Made by a program: the position numbers and the translations under genes. Of a stretch of DNA of 64,000 nucleotides, positions 34,201-42,250 are shown in pieces. The stretch's first letter is position 1. Every line of letters starts with the position of its first letter. Origin of the DNA: ZC4RG20 sp963782445 (GTDB lineage: Bacteria > Pseudomonadota > Gammaproteobacteria > Steroidobacterales > Rariloculaceae); NCBI GenBank assembly GCA_963782445.1, contig CAWAJM010000001.1, positions 248,001-312,000 on the forward strand, given 5' to 3'. The notes under the pieces were generated by a model. That model saw only the letters and a list, made by a program, of their open reading frames with translations. It ran no database searches and was not told where the DNA came from.

Positions 34201-34819
34201 GGGACCGGCGTCGGCCGACGTGACGTTGCACTCCCAGTTCTCCGCGCAGGACGAGGAGTCCGCGGCCGTGCTCAGCGATTGGATTCGGAGGCTGTCGTAG
34301 TGGGGATGATCGGCCACGCTCGGGCCGAGCGCGCGATAGCCCGCCTGCAGGCTCGTGATGTCGAGCTGCACGCGGTCCGCGTCCGCGCTCGCGACGTTCG
34401 AGCTCGAACGAAAGGGTGTCGCCGCGCGCGATGCGGCTCCAGAACTCTGCGCCGCGCATCTGCGCCGGCGTGTATACGTAGCGGTCGCCGCCGGCCGTGA
34501 CCGTGAGCGTCGCGCCGTCAGGCAGGCGCGCCCGCGCGGCGTGGAACGACATCGAGACGGCGCCGGGGATTTGGACCGTGTACGTCCATGTGCTCACGTC
34601 TCCGGACGCCGACCATTGACCGGATGTCGAGGGCGCGACGGCGTGGGGCACGTCCACGGCGAACCGGTTCGGCGATTTGGCCGCCGCGTCGATGAGTGGC
34701 GCGAGATCGACGGCGAGGACGTTGACGGGGGGCGCGGCCCGCAGCACCGCGGACGCGGCGCCGAGCATCAGAGCGAGAGCGAGGCGCGCGAACGAGCCTT
34801 TGCGAAACGATGCAAGCAC
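31239..34819 (-). CDS. Secreted lysyl-endopeptidase-like serine protease with eight Ig-like repeats and sorting tail (two frameshifts)
   Basis: Three overlapping frames make one gene: 34819 to about 34398, then to about 31386, then to 31239. Deleting one base at 34393-34399 and one at 31380-31386 gives a continuous protein of about 1,190 residues. In order: signal peptide (VLRAAPP), prodomain, and a trypsin-like domain with His in VLTARHC, Asp in DAWLIRL and Ser in GPGASGSGVF. Eight repeats of about 80 residues follow, most with CxxSGGxxGDGWxG. The tail is SSSSGGGGTMSP, a hydrophobic helix and ARARSRK, as in GlyGly-CTERM-type signals. The start GTG at 34819 follows AAGGGGGA. It may be intact in the cell; see the frameshift finding. 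Confidence 0.8.
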
Positions 34820-35197
34820 TCTTCGTCCCCCTTTCGAGGCCACGTTGGCCGTGGTCTTGTAATCGTTCGCGGTCTCTAGGCGCTCGCTCGCGCCGCGGCG
34901 CCCGTACCGATCGCGTATCCAGAAGGTACTACAAGCCGGGAAAGTGCGGTAGCCGATACAACAATAAAAGACGAACTAAATATTTCTCGTGGCCCATCGG
35001 TCATGCCCTCGACGGCTGCGACGCTTCGCTCCGCGGCCCTGGTACCGCGCAGCGCGGGCCGTACGCTCGGCCCGGACCTTCGGCCTCGTCTTGCGGGTGC
35101 GAGGTTATCGGCGTAAAAGACGAAGTCGGCGGCATGCGCTTGGGGAGGCGAAGGCGTTGGCACAAAGCACCTGCGATCGCGGCGGCCGCCGCTCGCC
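34820..35197. other. Intergenic region between divergent protease and transporter genes
   Basis: This 378-base stretch has no credible gene. It contains an unusually A/T-rich patch around 34940-34990 (with ACAATAAAAGACGAACTAAA), likely promoter DNA for one or both divergent genes. The 11-base sequence TAAAAGACGAA occurs twice, at 34965-34975 and 35114-35124, in the same orientation, which could be a regulator site. Confidence 0.4.
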
Positions 35198-36547
35198 ATG
35201 AAGCGCGAAATCAACGTCAGCGACGTCATCGACGCGGGCGGCCTGAATCGCTATCAGCTCGGCGTTTTTCTGCTCTGCGGCCTGTTCCTGGTCATGGATG
35301 GGTTCGACGTCCAGGCCATGGGCTTCGTCGCGCCCGCGCTGATCTCCGACTGGAAAATCTCCAATGCGGCGTTGGGGCCGGTCTTCAGCTCCGGGCTCGT
35401 CGGGCTGTTTCTGGGCTCGCTGCTGTTCGGCATGCTCGGGGACCGGATCGGGCGCCGGCGCGTGCTGCTCGGCGCGACGGTCGTCTATGCGCTGTTCACG
35501 CTGTGGTCGGGGCTCGCTTCGTCCGTTGCGGAGCTGCTGCTCGTGCGCTTCGCCGCGGGCCTCGGGCTCGGTGCCGTGCTGCCCAACGCGACGGCCCTCA
35601 TAGGCGAGTTCAGCCCCAAGCGCCTGCGCGTCGCGACGATGATGATCGTGACGAACGGCTTCACGGTCGGCGCCATGCTCGGCGGCTTTCTCGCGGCCTG
35701 GCTCATTCCGCTGCACGGCTGGCGCGCCGTGTTCTATGTGGGGGCCGCCGTGCCGCTGGTCCTGCTCGCGCCAATGCTGCTCTGGCTGCCGGAGTCGCTG
35801 AAGTTTCTCGCGTTGCGCCGCAACGATGTGCGCGAGATCGCGAAGTGGCTGACGCGCATCGACGCGAACGTCGCCGTTGCGGGCGACGTCCGCTTCGTCG
35901 TGCCCGAGGCGCCCTCTAAGGGCGTGCCGCTGGTCCAGCTTCTGCGCGGTGGGCGCGGGCCGGCGACGACGCTGATCTGGGCCGCGAATTTCATGAACGT
36001 CCTGAATGCCTATTTCATCTCGAGCTGGCTGCCGACCGTCGTGCGCGACGCCGGCTACGCCACGGCCACGGCCGTGCTCGTCGGCACATCCGTGCAGGCC
36101 GGCGGCGTCATCGGCACGATCGCGATCGCGGGCGTGCTCGGGCGGATCGGCTTCGTGCCCGTGCTCACGGCCTGCTTCGCGGTCGAAACCGTCGCGATCG
36201 CGCTGCTCGGTCAGTCGGCCTTGCCGCTCGCGCTGCTCTTCGTCGTCGCGTTCGTCACGGGCTGGTGCATATTCGGCGGGCAGCCGACGCTCAACGCCTG
36301 GTCGGCCACGTATTATCCGACCGACCTGCGCTCCACGGGCATCGGCGCGGCGCTCGGCGTCGGGCGCTGCGGCGCGATCGTGGGGCCGCTCGTCGGCGCG
36401 GCCATGATGCAGCGGCACTTCACGAACGAGTCGCTGTTCTATGCGGCGGCCGTGCCCGCGATCGTCGCGACGGTGTCGGTTCTGCTGCTCGCGAAAGCCG
36501 GCGGGTCGCTCGAGGCGTCCGCGCCCGTGCCGCAAAGCAGCTCGTAG
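35198..36547 (+). CDS. MFS transporter, aromatic acid:H+ symporter (AAHS) type
   Basis: The 449-residue protein has about 12 membrane helices. Its first helix carries LVMDGFDVQAMGFVAPAL, the DGFD signature of the AAHS family (PcaK, BenK, MhpT types), and loop 2-3 has GDRIGRRRVLLGAT. It should import an aromatic or related organic acid with protons. No aromatic degradation genes are adjacent; a quinone oxidoreductase follows 25 bases later. No strong ribosome site precedes the ATG, so the start is less certain. Confidence 0.87.
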   Translation: MKREINVSDVIDAGGLNRYQLGVFLLCGLFLVMDGFDVQAMGFVAPALISDWKISNAALGPVFSSGLVGLFLGSLLFGMLGDRIGRRRVLLGATVVYALFTLWSGLASSVAELLLVRFAAGLGLGAVLPNATALIGEFSPKRLRVATMMIVTNGFTVGAMLGGFLAAWLIPLHGWRAVFYVGAAVPLVLLAPMLLWLPESLKFLALRRNDVREIAKWLTRIDANVAVAGDVRFVVPEAPSKGVPLVQLLRGGRGPATTLIWAANFMNVLNAYFISSWLPTVVRDAGYATATAVLVGTSVQAGGVIGTIAIAGVLGRIGFVPVLTACFAVETVAIALLGQSALPLALLFVVAFVTGWCIFGGQPTLNAWSATYYPTDLRSTGIGAALGVGRCGAIVGPLVGAAMMQRHFTNESLFYAAAVPAIVATVSVLLLAKAGGSLEASAPVPQSSS

Positions 36548-36572
36548 TCCGAAGCTCGCAGGAGTCTGCATT

Positions 36573-37544
36573 TTGAAGGCGATTCGAATCCACGAGTGCG
36601 GCGGCCCCGAAGTGCTCCGCTACGAGGACGTCGCGACCCCGACCCCGGGCGCCGGCGAGGCGCTCGTGAAGATTGCCGCGGCCGGCGTAAATTTCATCGA
36701 CGTGCAGCATCGCGAAGGCCGTTACAAGCCGCCGGCGTTCCCGTTCACGGTGGGATCGGAGGCCGCGGGCACGGTCGAGGCCGTGGGTCCCGACGTGCGC
36801 AATGTCGCCGTCGGCGACCGCGTCGCCTATGCGATGATCCTGGGCGCTTATGCGGAGTACGCTCTCGTGCCGGCGCAGCGGCTCGTCGCGGTGCCGAGCG
36901 GCGTGAGCCTTGAGAGCGCCGCCGCCGTCATGCTGCAAGGCCTCACGGCCCATTACCTCACGCACAGCACGTTCCGGCTCGAGCCCGGCGCGACGGCGCT
37001 CGTGCATGCCGCGGCCGGCGGCGTCGGGCAGCTCGTCACGCAGGTGGCGCGGCTGCGCGGCGCGACCGTCTACGGCACCGTCGGCAGCGGGGCGAAAGCC
37101 GCGCTTGCGCGCGAGGCCGGCGCGGCCCACGTCATCGATTACGCGCGCGAGGATTTCGAGGCGGAGGTCAAACGGCTCACGGGCGGGCGCGGCGTCGACG
37201 TCGTTTACGATTCCGTCGGCAAGAACACGTTCGACAAGAGCTTGAATTGCCTGCGGCCGCGCGGTTATCTCGCGCTGTTCGGGTTCTCGAGCGGTCCCGT
37301 GGCGCCGTTCGACCCGGCCCTCCTGGGCGCGAAGGGCTCGCTGTTTCTGACGCGGCCCGGGCTCAACCAATACATTGCGACGCGCGAGGAGCTGACCGAG
37401 CGCGCACGCGATCTGTTCGAATGGCTCGGCACGGGGCAGCTGAAGCTTCGTATCGACCGCGTGCTGCCGCTCGCGGAGGCGGCCACGGCGCACCGCGAGC
37501 TCGAGGCGCGGCGCACGGCCGGCAAGGTGCTGCTGATGCCTTGA
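36573..37544 (+). CDS. Zinc-independent quinone oxidoreductase (MDR superfamily)
   Basis: The 323-residue protein is a medium-chain reductase of the QOR type: GVNFIDVQHREGRY, VGSEAAGTVEAVG, and the NADPH-binding ALVHAAAGGVGQLVTQVA (about 140-157). The C-terminal part matches NADPH:quinone reductases, and there are no zinc ligands. It should reduce quinones one electron at a time with NADPH in the cytosol. The start is TTG at 36573, eight bases after GCAGGAG, giving KAIRIHECGGPEVL as N-terminus. It is probably co-transcribed with the AAHS transporter. Confidence 0.9.
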   Translation: MKAIRIHECGGPEVLRYEDVATPTPGAGEALVKIAAAGVNFIDVQHREGRYKPPAFPFTVGSEAAGTVEAVGPDVRNVAVGDRVAYAMILGAYAEYALVPAQRLVAVPSGVSLESAAAVMLQGLTAHYLTHSTFRLEPGATALVHAAAGGVGQLVTQVARLRGATVYGTVGSGAKAALAREAGAAHVIDYAREDFEAEVKRLTGGRGVDVVYDSVGKNTFDKSLNCLRPRGYLALFGFSSGPVAPFDPALLGAKGSLFLTRPGLNQYIATREELTERARDLFEWLGTGQLKLRIDRVLPLAEAATAHRELEARRTAGKVLLMP

Positions 37545-37554
37545 TGGAACCTCC

Positions 37555-37599
37555 GCGGAGGGGTTTACGAAACGAGAATCGTTCCACAAACCCCTCCGC
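37555..37599. terminator. Composite hairpin after the quinone oxidoreductase gene
   Basis: GCGGAGGGGTTT (37555-37566) pairs perfectly with AAACCCCTCCGC (37588-37599), and an inner stem AACGA/TCGTT (37571-37583) closes on GAA. The two-level stem-loop starts 11 bases after the stop codon. It could be a terminator or an extragenic repeat element; no T-run follows. Confidence 0.5.
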
Positions 37600-37665
37600 A
37601 GGCGGCGCATCCCTCCGCCGGCGGCGCCCGACGCTTCGTGTCGGCAGCCGTAGGACGAGGCGCCT

Positions 37666-37920
37666 TCAGCTGCAAAGGTCTTGCCGCTCCCGGCAGCGGC
37701 GATACTCGCGCTCGAGCGCCGCCCAAAGGCGGCCATGATCCCCTCGAGCGCGGCCGCGGGCCATCGCGTACGAGCCCAGTGCCTCGCAGGCCGCCTCGTC
37801 CGTGAGCCGGTGCAGCCAGACGGCCGTCGCGATCTGGACGGCGAAGTCGGAATCGGTCCTCGTCAAGGCGAGCGGCTCGCTTGCGACCGTCGCCTCGTGT
37901 CTCGTCGAGCTTGCATCCAT
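37666..37920 (-). CDS. Small protein of unknown function
   Basis: The 84-residue protein has a Thr/Ser-rich start and a helical domain, FAVQIATAVWLHRLTDEAAC then EALGSYAMARGRARGDHGRLW. A GAGGAA ribosome site sits before the ATG at 37920, which supports translation. It is divergent from the DUF1835 gene. An overlapping frame on the other strand is less protein-like. No family recognised. Confidence 0.5.
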   Translation of the reverse strand: MDASSTRHEATVASEPLALTRTDSDFAVQIATAVWLHRLTDEAACEALGSYAMARGRARGDHGRLWAALEREYRRCRERQDLCS

Positions 37921-38022
37921 GGCGCGTTCCTCGTGGATTGACCGAGCCGATGATCGCAGGCAGTTATTTCCGCGCGCTGGCGAGATACTGGCGAAATATG
38001 GCGCTCGACAAGGGGGACCGTC

Positions 38023-39297
38023 ATGGCCGAGCGGCGCGAACGCTATCCGCATTTCCGTCTCGATTTCGAGCAGCAGCAAATGCGCGCCGAGGACTTGCTC
38101 GAGGCCGCCCGGGCCGGCGAGGCGGCGGTGCTCGCCCGATTCCAATCGTCGCCCGGGCTTGCCGAGGCGCAGTATCTGATCGCGCGCGAGCTGCGCTTCG
38201 AGAATTGGGAGCAGCTCGAGCGGCACACGGCGTCCATGGCGCGCGAACGCGAAGCGGCCGCCGCGGGCCGCGGCGCCCACGCGCTCGACGGCGAGCTGCG
38301 CACGCTGCACGTGCGCTGCGGCAGCGACATCGAATCGACCCTCGCGCAGGCGGGGTTCGGCGGGGATTTCTACGAGCACAGCTATCCGTATCTCATCGGC
38401 CCCGTGCGCGAGGGCCCCGGCTGCCTGGAGCAGCGCGCGCGTTTCTTGGCCGCAGCCTACGGCGACGCCCGCGAGCCGCCGCTCGATTATGCGCGGGCGC
38501 TCGAGGGACTGCGGCACGAGGAGCGGCGGCTGCAGGATTCCGCGGACTACGAGCGCGTCGTCATCTGGTCGGAGGCCGACTGCTACGATCAGCTCGTGCT
38601 CGTACGCTTACTCGCGCACTACGCGACGCATCGCCGTCCGCCCCGCCTCGAGCTCGTCAATGTTGCGGCCTTCCCGGGCGCCGTGCGCTTTCTCGGCCTC
38701 GGCCAGCTGCCGCCCGAGGCGCTGCGTCTGCTGTGGGCGCGGCGCGAGCCCGCGACGCCCGGGCAGCTGCGGCTGGGCCTCGATGCCTGGCGCGCGCTCG
38801 CGAGCCCGGACCCGTTGGCGCTCGCGGCTATCCTGCGCAGCGGCACGCTGCCGCTGCCGCTGCTCGCCCCCGCGCTCCACCGGCACCTGCGCGAGCTTCC
38901 GGCCGTCGAGAACGGCCTGTCGCTGACCGAAGCGCTCGCGCTGCAATTGCTGGCGGAGCGTGCGCTCAGCCTCGACGAGCTCTTCGCGGCGCTGACCTAC
39001 ACGGCCGATCCCCTGCCGGGACAAGGCGATTTTCAGGTTCGCGACCGCGTGCTCGGCATGGAGGGGGCCAGCGCGAAGGTGTTCACGCGCAGGGTCGGTC
39101 TCGATGGCAACGGGAAGGCGCGTTCGCCGTGGACGGACGTGCTCGCCATCACCGAGCTCGGCCGCGCCGTATTGCGCGGCGAATTGGACTTTCGCTCGCT
39201 CGACCCGCCGGCGCGTTGGGTCGGAGGCGTCGAGATCAGGCCTGGAGCGGCGGCTTGGCGCTGGAACGAGGGGTCGAGGGACGCCGTCCGGGCCTGA
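38023..39297 (+). CDS. DUF1835 domain-containing protein
   Basis: The 424-residue protein has an N-terminal helical region (about 1-80), then the DUF1835 domain beginning LHVRCGSDIESTLAQAGF and HSYPYLIGPVREGPG (about 95-130), with VVIWSEADCYDQLVLVRLLA following. The C-terminal part is Leu/Ala-rich with PWTDVLAITELGRAVLRGE, a winged-helix-like tail. The domain is found in proteins of unknown function, sometimes near stress or antibiotic loci. No export signal. Confidence 0.75.
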   Translation: MAERRERYPHFRLDFEQQQMRAEDLLEAARAGEAAVLARFQSSPGLAEAQYLIARELRFENWEQLERHTASMAREREAAAAGRGAHALDGELRTLHVRCGSDIESTLAQAGFGGDFYEHSYPYLIGPVREGPGCLEQRARFLAAAYGDAREPPLDYARALEGLRHEERRLQDSADYERVVIWSEADCYDQLVLVRLLAHYATHRRPPRLELVNVAAFPGAVRFLGLGQLPPEALRLLWARREPATPGQLRLGLDAWRALASPDPLALAAILRSGTLPLPLLAPALHRHLRELPAVENGLSLTEALALQLLAERALSLDELFAALTYTADPLPGQGDFQVRDRVLGMEGASAKVFTRRVGLDGNGKARSPWTDVLAITELGRAVLRGELDFRSLDPPARWVGGVEIRPGAAAWRWNEGSRDAVRA

Positions 39298-39304
39298 TCG
39301 AGGT

Positions 39305-39328
39305 GCTTGCGCGAGGCGCGCTCCAAGC
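39305..39328. terminator. Hairpin between convergent genes
   Basis: GCGCG and CGCGC pair around AGG, and outer GCTT and AAGC can extend the stem with a small bulge. It lies between the ends of the DUF1835 and M56 genes and may terminate either. Confidence 0.35.
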
Positions 39329-39331
39329 CCC

Positions 39332-41389
39332 TTAATGCGGTCCCAGTTGGAACACCATCTTCGTGCGGACGCCGGTCATCGCAACCGGCACGCCGGCGAC
39401 GATTTTCGGCGCGTATAGCCAATGGGAGACGGATTCGGTCGCGCTCTTGCCGAAAGCGTCGCTCGTCGCACTGACCACAGTGACGTTCGCCGGCTTACCT
39501 TGATCCGTGATGGTGAATTCGAGGACGACCGAGCCGCCGAGGTGCTGCTTCATGGCCGCTTGCGGGTAGACGGGAGGCTGCCTGTACAGCGGGATCGCGT
39601 CGCCGTCCTTGTAGGCGACGGTGGCATCCGGTGTCAGCACGCGTTTGACGATGTCGTCGCGTTGCGTGATTTTGCGATCCAGCGTCGCGATCACCTTCTT
39701 CAATTCCTTTGACTGGTAGAGGGTCGAGGAGGCATCGTCGTACAGGCGCTGCGCGAGCTCCCTGGCTTGCGTATCCCAGCCCTTGTCCTGCAGGAACGAA
39801 ATTGCCGCAAAGTCGGACGTTCCGGTCAAGTGGCCGAGGCGGAACCCTTCGATCAAGTAATAGGACCCGCGGTCGATCGCGGCGGGGCTCTCGCTCATGG
39901 CGCAAGTTGCGGCGAGCCGAATCAAGAGATTTCCGTCCTGGGCCTGGCGGGCACGGGCCTCGACTTCGTCGAATGCGGCCAAGAGCGCGTCGACGATTGC
40001 GGCGCTCGCGTTCGCGTCTTCCCCTCGGTTCGCGAGCACCTTCCAGCAGAAGCGGCAGGTGGTCGCCATCCACCCGTATGCGCCGGCAGGTGCCTTCACG
40101 TCCCGAGATATATAGTCCGCCAAAATTTGCGCAGCTTCGGCGTGCTCACCGGCCGGAACGAGCGTCTCGACGATCCGCTCCAGTTCGCCGTCGTTCGCGG
40201 GCCCTCTTTGCAGCAGCGCACGAAACGCTGCATCGCCGGGATTGGCCGGGCCCGCGTTCGCCGGCTCCTGCGACTTGAGTGCCGCCACGGGCAGAACCAA
40301 GGCCGCCGCCAGGATCGAAACGCAAAACGCATATTTCTTGCTCACGGTCGTTCTCCTCGTCTTCGGATTGAGGATCGATGCGATACGTAGCCCCACGGCC
40401 GAGGACCGCGCCATGGCCGTGGCCGCAAGCGGCCGCCCGACGCGCTTGATGGCGCGCGCCGTCTCGAGCAGCTGCGTCGCGTAGCGGGTTTCGGCCGCGC
40501 CGGCCAGCAGCACGCGGTCGTCGCAGGCCTGCTCGCTCTCGCGCGCCATGCGCCGCAGCGCCCACCACGCGAGCGGTTGGAGCCAGTAGAGCGCACAGAC
40601 TGCCGCACCGAGCAGGGTCGTCGCGAAATCGAAGCGCGCGACGTGCGAGAGCTCGTGCACGAGCGCGTCGCGCTGCGCGGCCGCCGGCACCGCGGCAAAG
40701 TCGGCCGGTACGACGACCGTGGGCCGCAGCAGGCCCCAGGCCCAGGGCGTCGCATCCGCCGCCGAGATCTTGAGGGTCACGGTGCGCCGGATGCCTTGGG
40801 TCCTGCGAACCTCGTCGAGCAGGGCGAGGACGCGCGGCTCGGCGGCGGGCGCAAGCCTGCGCAAGGAGAGGGCGACGCGGACAATGCCCGCCGCCAGATG
40901 CAGGAGCAGCCCCGCGGCGACGACGAAATAGAGGCTGACGAGCACGCGGTACAGTGACGCTAGGGCCGAACGGGCGGCGGAGGCCGAGCGCGCCGGGCCG
41001 GCACCGGCGGGCGCGCGCCCCGAGGCCGCCAGCGGGCGCGCGGCCCGATGGCGTGCCGTTTCGGCGTTCCGCGCGGCCGCGGCGGCGTTCGTCTCGCCGC
41101 CGCCTGATCGCGTCGCGGCGCCCGGCGGCCGCGCGCCTTCGGCCGTCCGTGTGGACGGCGCGAGCGCGCGGAGCGCCGCAACGACGCCGTCCGCATCGGG
41201 CACGCGCAGACCCGGCCCCGAGACGGCCAGGACCGGCAGCGCGAGCAGGCTCGCGAGGGCGAGCCCCCACACGACATGGCGTTCGGCGGCGGACAGCCGG
41301 CGCGCGAGCTTCGCGCCCGCGAAGGCCGCGGCGAGAATCGCCGTGCTCTTGAGCGCGAGCTCGACCAGGAGCCCCGCAGCCGGGCTCAT
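39332..41389 (-). CDS. BlaR1-like M56 peptidase with C-terminal TonB domain
   Basis: The 685-residue protein has membrane helices at about 10-60 and 130-170 and the M56 zinc motif HELSHVARFD (about 247). One further helix follows near residue 345 (after RRTTVSKKYAFCVSILAAAL). An extracytoplasmic region of helical repeats comes next, then a TonB C-terminal domain (PPVYPQAAMKQHLGGSVVLE, about 600-685). There is no penicillin-binding sensor domain, so the signal is probably not a beta-lactam. Its start overlaps the BlaI stop by four bases, so signalling should lead to cleavage or inactivation of that repressor. Confidence 0.88.
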   Translation of the reverse strand: MSPAAGLLVELALKSTAILAAAFAGAKLARRLSAAERHVVWGLALASLLALPVLAVSGPGLRVPDADGVVAALRALAPSTRTAEGARPPGAATRSGGGETNAAAAARNAETARHRAARPLAASGRAPAGAGPARSASAARSALASLYRVLVSLYFVVAAGLLLHLAAGIVRVALSLRRLAPAAEPRVLALLDEVRRTQGIRRTVTLKISAADATPWAWGLLRPTVVVPADFAAVPAAAQRDALVHELSHVARFDFATTLLGAAVCALYWLQPLAWWALRRMARESEQACDDRVLLAGAAETRYATQLLETARAIKRVGRPLAATAMARSSAVGLRIASILNPKTRRTTVSKKYAFCVSILAAALVLPVAALKSQEPANAGPANPGDAAFRALLQRGPANDGELERIVETLVPAGEHAEAAQILADYISRDVKAPAGAYGWMATTCRFCWKVLANRGEDANASAAIVDALLAAFDEVEARARQAQDGNLLIRLAATCAMSESPAAIDRGSYYLIEGFRLGHLTGTSDFAAISFLQDKGWDTQARELAQRLYDDASSTLYQSKELKKVIATLDRKITQRDDIVKRVLTPDATVAYKDGDAIPLYRQPPVYPQAAMKQHLGGSVVLEFTITDQGKPANVTVVSATSDAFGKSATESVSHWLYAPKIVAGVPVAMTGVRTKMVFQLGPH

Positions 41390-41769
41390 TTGCTTTTCTC
41401 CTCGGCTTGCTCGATGGCCTTTGCGAGCGCCTCGAGCTCTTCGGCCGAGAGCTCGTCCGCGGAGAGTCCGAGCAGCGCGTTCATCGTACGCAATGGCGAG
41501 CCGTCGAAGAACGTATCGACGAGCTTCTTCAGCGCCGCTTGGCCGACGCGCTTTTTCCCCGCCGCCGCCGTATACACGTAGCGGCGGCCCGATTCGCGAT
41601 ACCGGAGGTGGCCTTGCTCGACGAGGCGAGCCAATACCGCGCGCACGGCCGAATAGCTCGGCGGATTGGGCAAGCGCTCCAGCACTTCCTTGCCGCTCGC
41701 CTCCCCGAGGGCGCAGACGGCGTCCATGACTTGGCGCTCGCGGCGCGTCAATGTTTCCGGCTTGGCCAT
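41386..41769 (-). CDS. BlaI/MecI/CopY-family repressor
   Basis: The 127-residue protein has an N-terminal winged helix-turn-helix: LTRRERQVMDAVCALGEASG, then YSAVRAVLARLVEQGHLRYR and GRRYVYTA, followed by a C-terminal dimerisation helix. It should repress its own operon until the coupled M56 protein is activated. Two dyads matching this family's operator style lie 19 to 52 bases upstream of the start. A GGAGAA ribosome site precedes the ATG at 41769. Confidence 0.92.
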   Translation of the reverse strand: MAKPETLTRRERQVMDAVCALGEASGKEVLERLPNPPSYSAVRAVLARLVEQGHLRYRESGRRYVYTAAAGKKRVGQAALKKLVDTFFDGSPLRTMNALLGLSADELSAEELEALAKAIEQAEEKSK

Positions 41770-41787
41770 GCGTTCTCCTCCAGGAAG

Positions 41788-41821
41788 TGCTAAAAAATTA
41801 GCAGTAGGCTAGAAAAATAGC
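41788..41821. promoter_or_regulatory. Tandem BlaI-type operator dyads
   Basis: TGCTAAAAAATTAGCA (41788-41803) and GCTAGAAAAATAGC (41808-41821) share the plan GCTA-N6-TAGC with centres 19 bases apart. They stand out as A/T-rich in GC-rich DNA and lie directly upstream of the BlaI-type repressor gene. They are the probable binding sites for autorepression. Confidence 0.75.
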
Positions 41822-41837
41822 ACTCAGGAGAGAGATG

Positions 41838-42245
41838 TCAAGCCCGTACGGAAACTCGTTGAACGCTGCGGCCTGCCCGAGGCGAAGCCACCGCTATGCA
41901 AGGCGCGAAGGGTCGGTCGGCCGCCGCTGAGACTGCCGTCGACGCCAGCCGCTGCGTGCCGACGTTCATGAGCACGAAGCAGCCGGTGCCGTAGGTGTTC
42001 TTCGCATAGCCGGGACGAAAACAAGTTTGCCCGACGAGGGCGGCCTGCTGATCGCCGAGAATGCCGGCGACCGGCACGCCGCGCAGCGCCCCGGCCGAGA
42101 CCTCGCCGTAAACCTCGCTCGAGGCGGCGATGCGGGGCAACACGCCGCGCGGTATCGAGAATGCGGCGAGGAGCCCCTCGTCCCATGCGCGCGTTTCGAG
42201 GTTCATGAGCCGCGTGCGGCTCGCGTTCGTCACGTCCGTGACGTG
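41838..42245 (-). pseudogene. Glycerol kinase fragment
   Basis: This stretch encodes an internal piece of glycerol kinase: HVTDVTNASRTRLMNLETRA, then PVAGILGDQQAALVGQTCF and AKNTYGTGCFVLMNVG. It corresponds roughly to residues 175-285 of a 500-residue enzyme. There is no start, no N-terminal ATP-binding half and no C-terminal half. It abuts the stop of the MetE-like gene and ends in non-homologous sequence. It is a decayed remnant, probably left by a deletion or recombination. Confidence 0.8.
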
Positions 42246-42250
42246 CAGTG

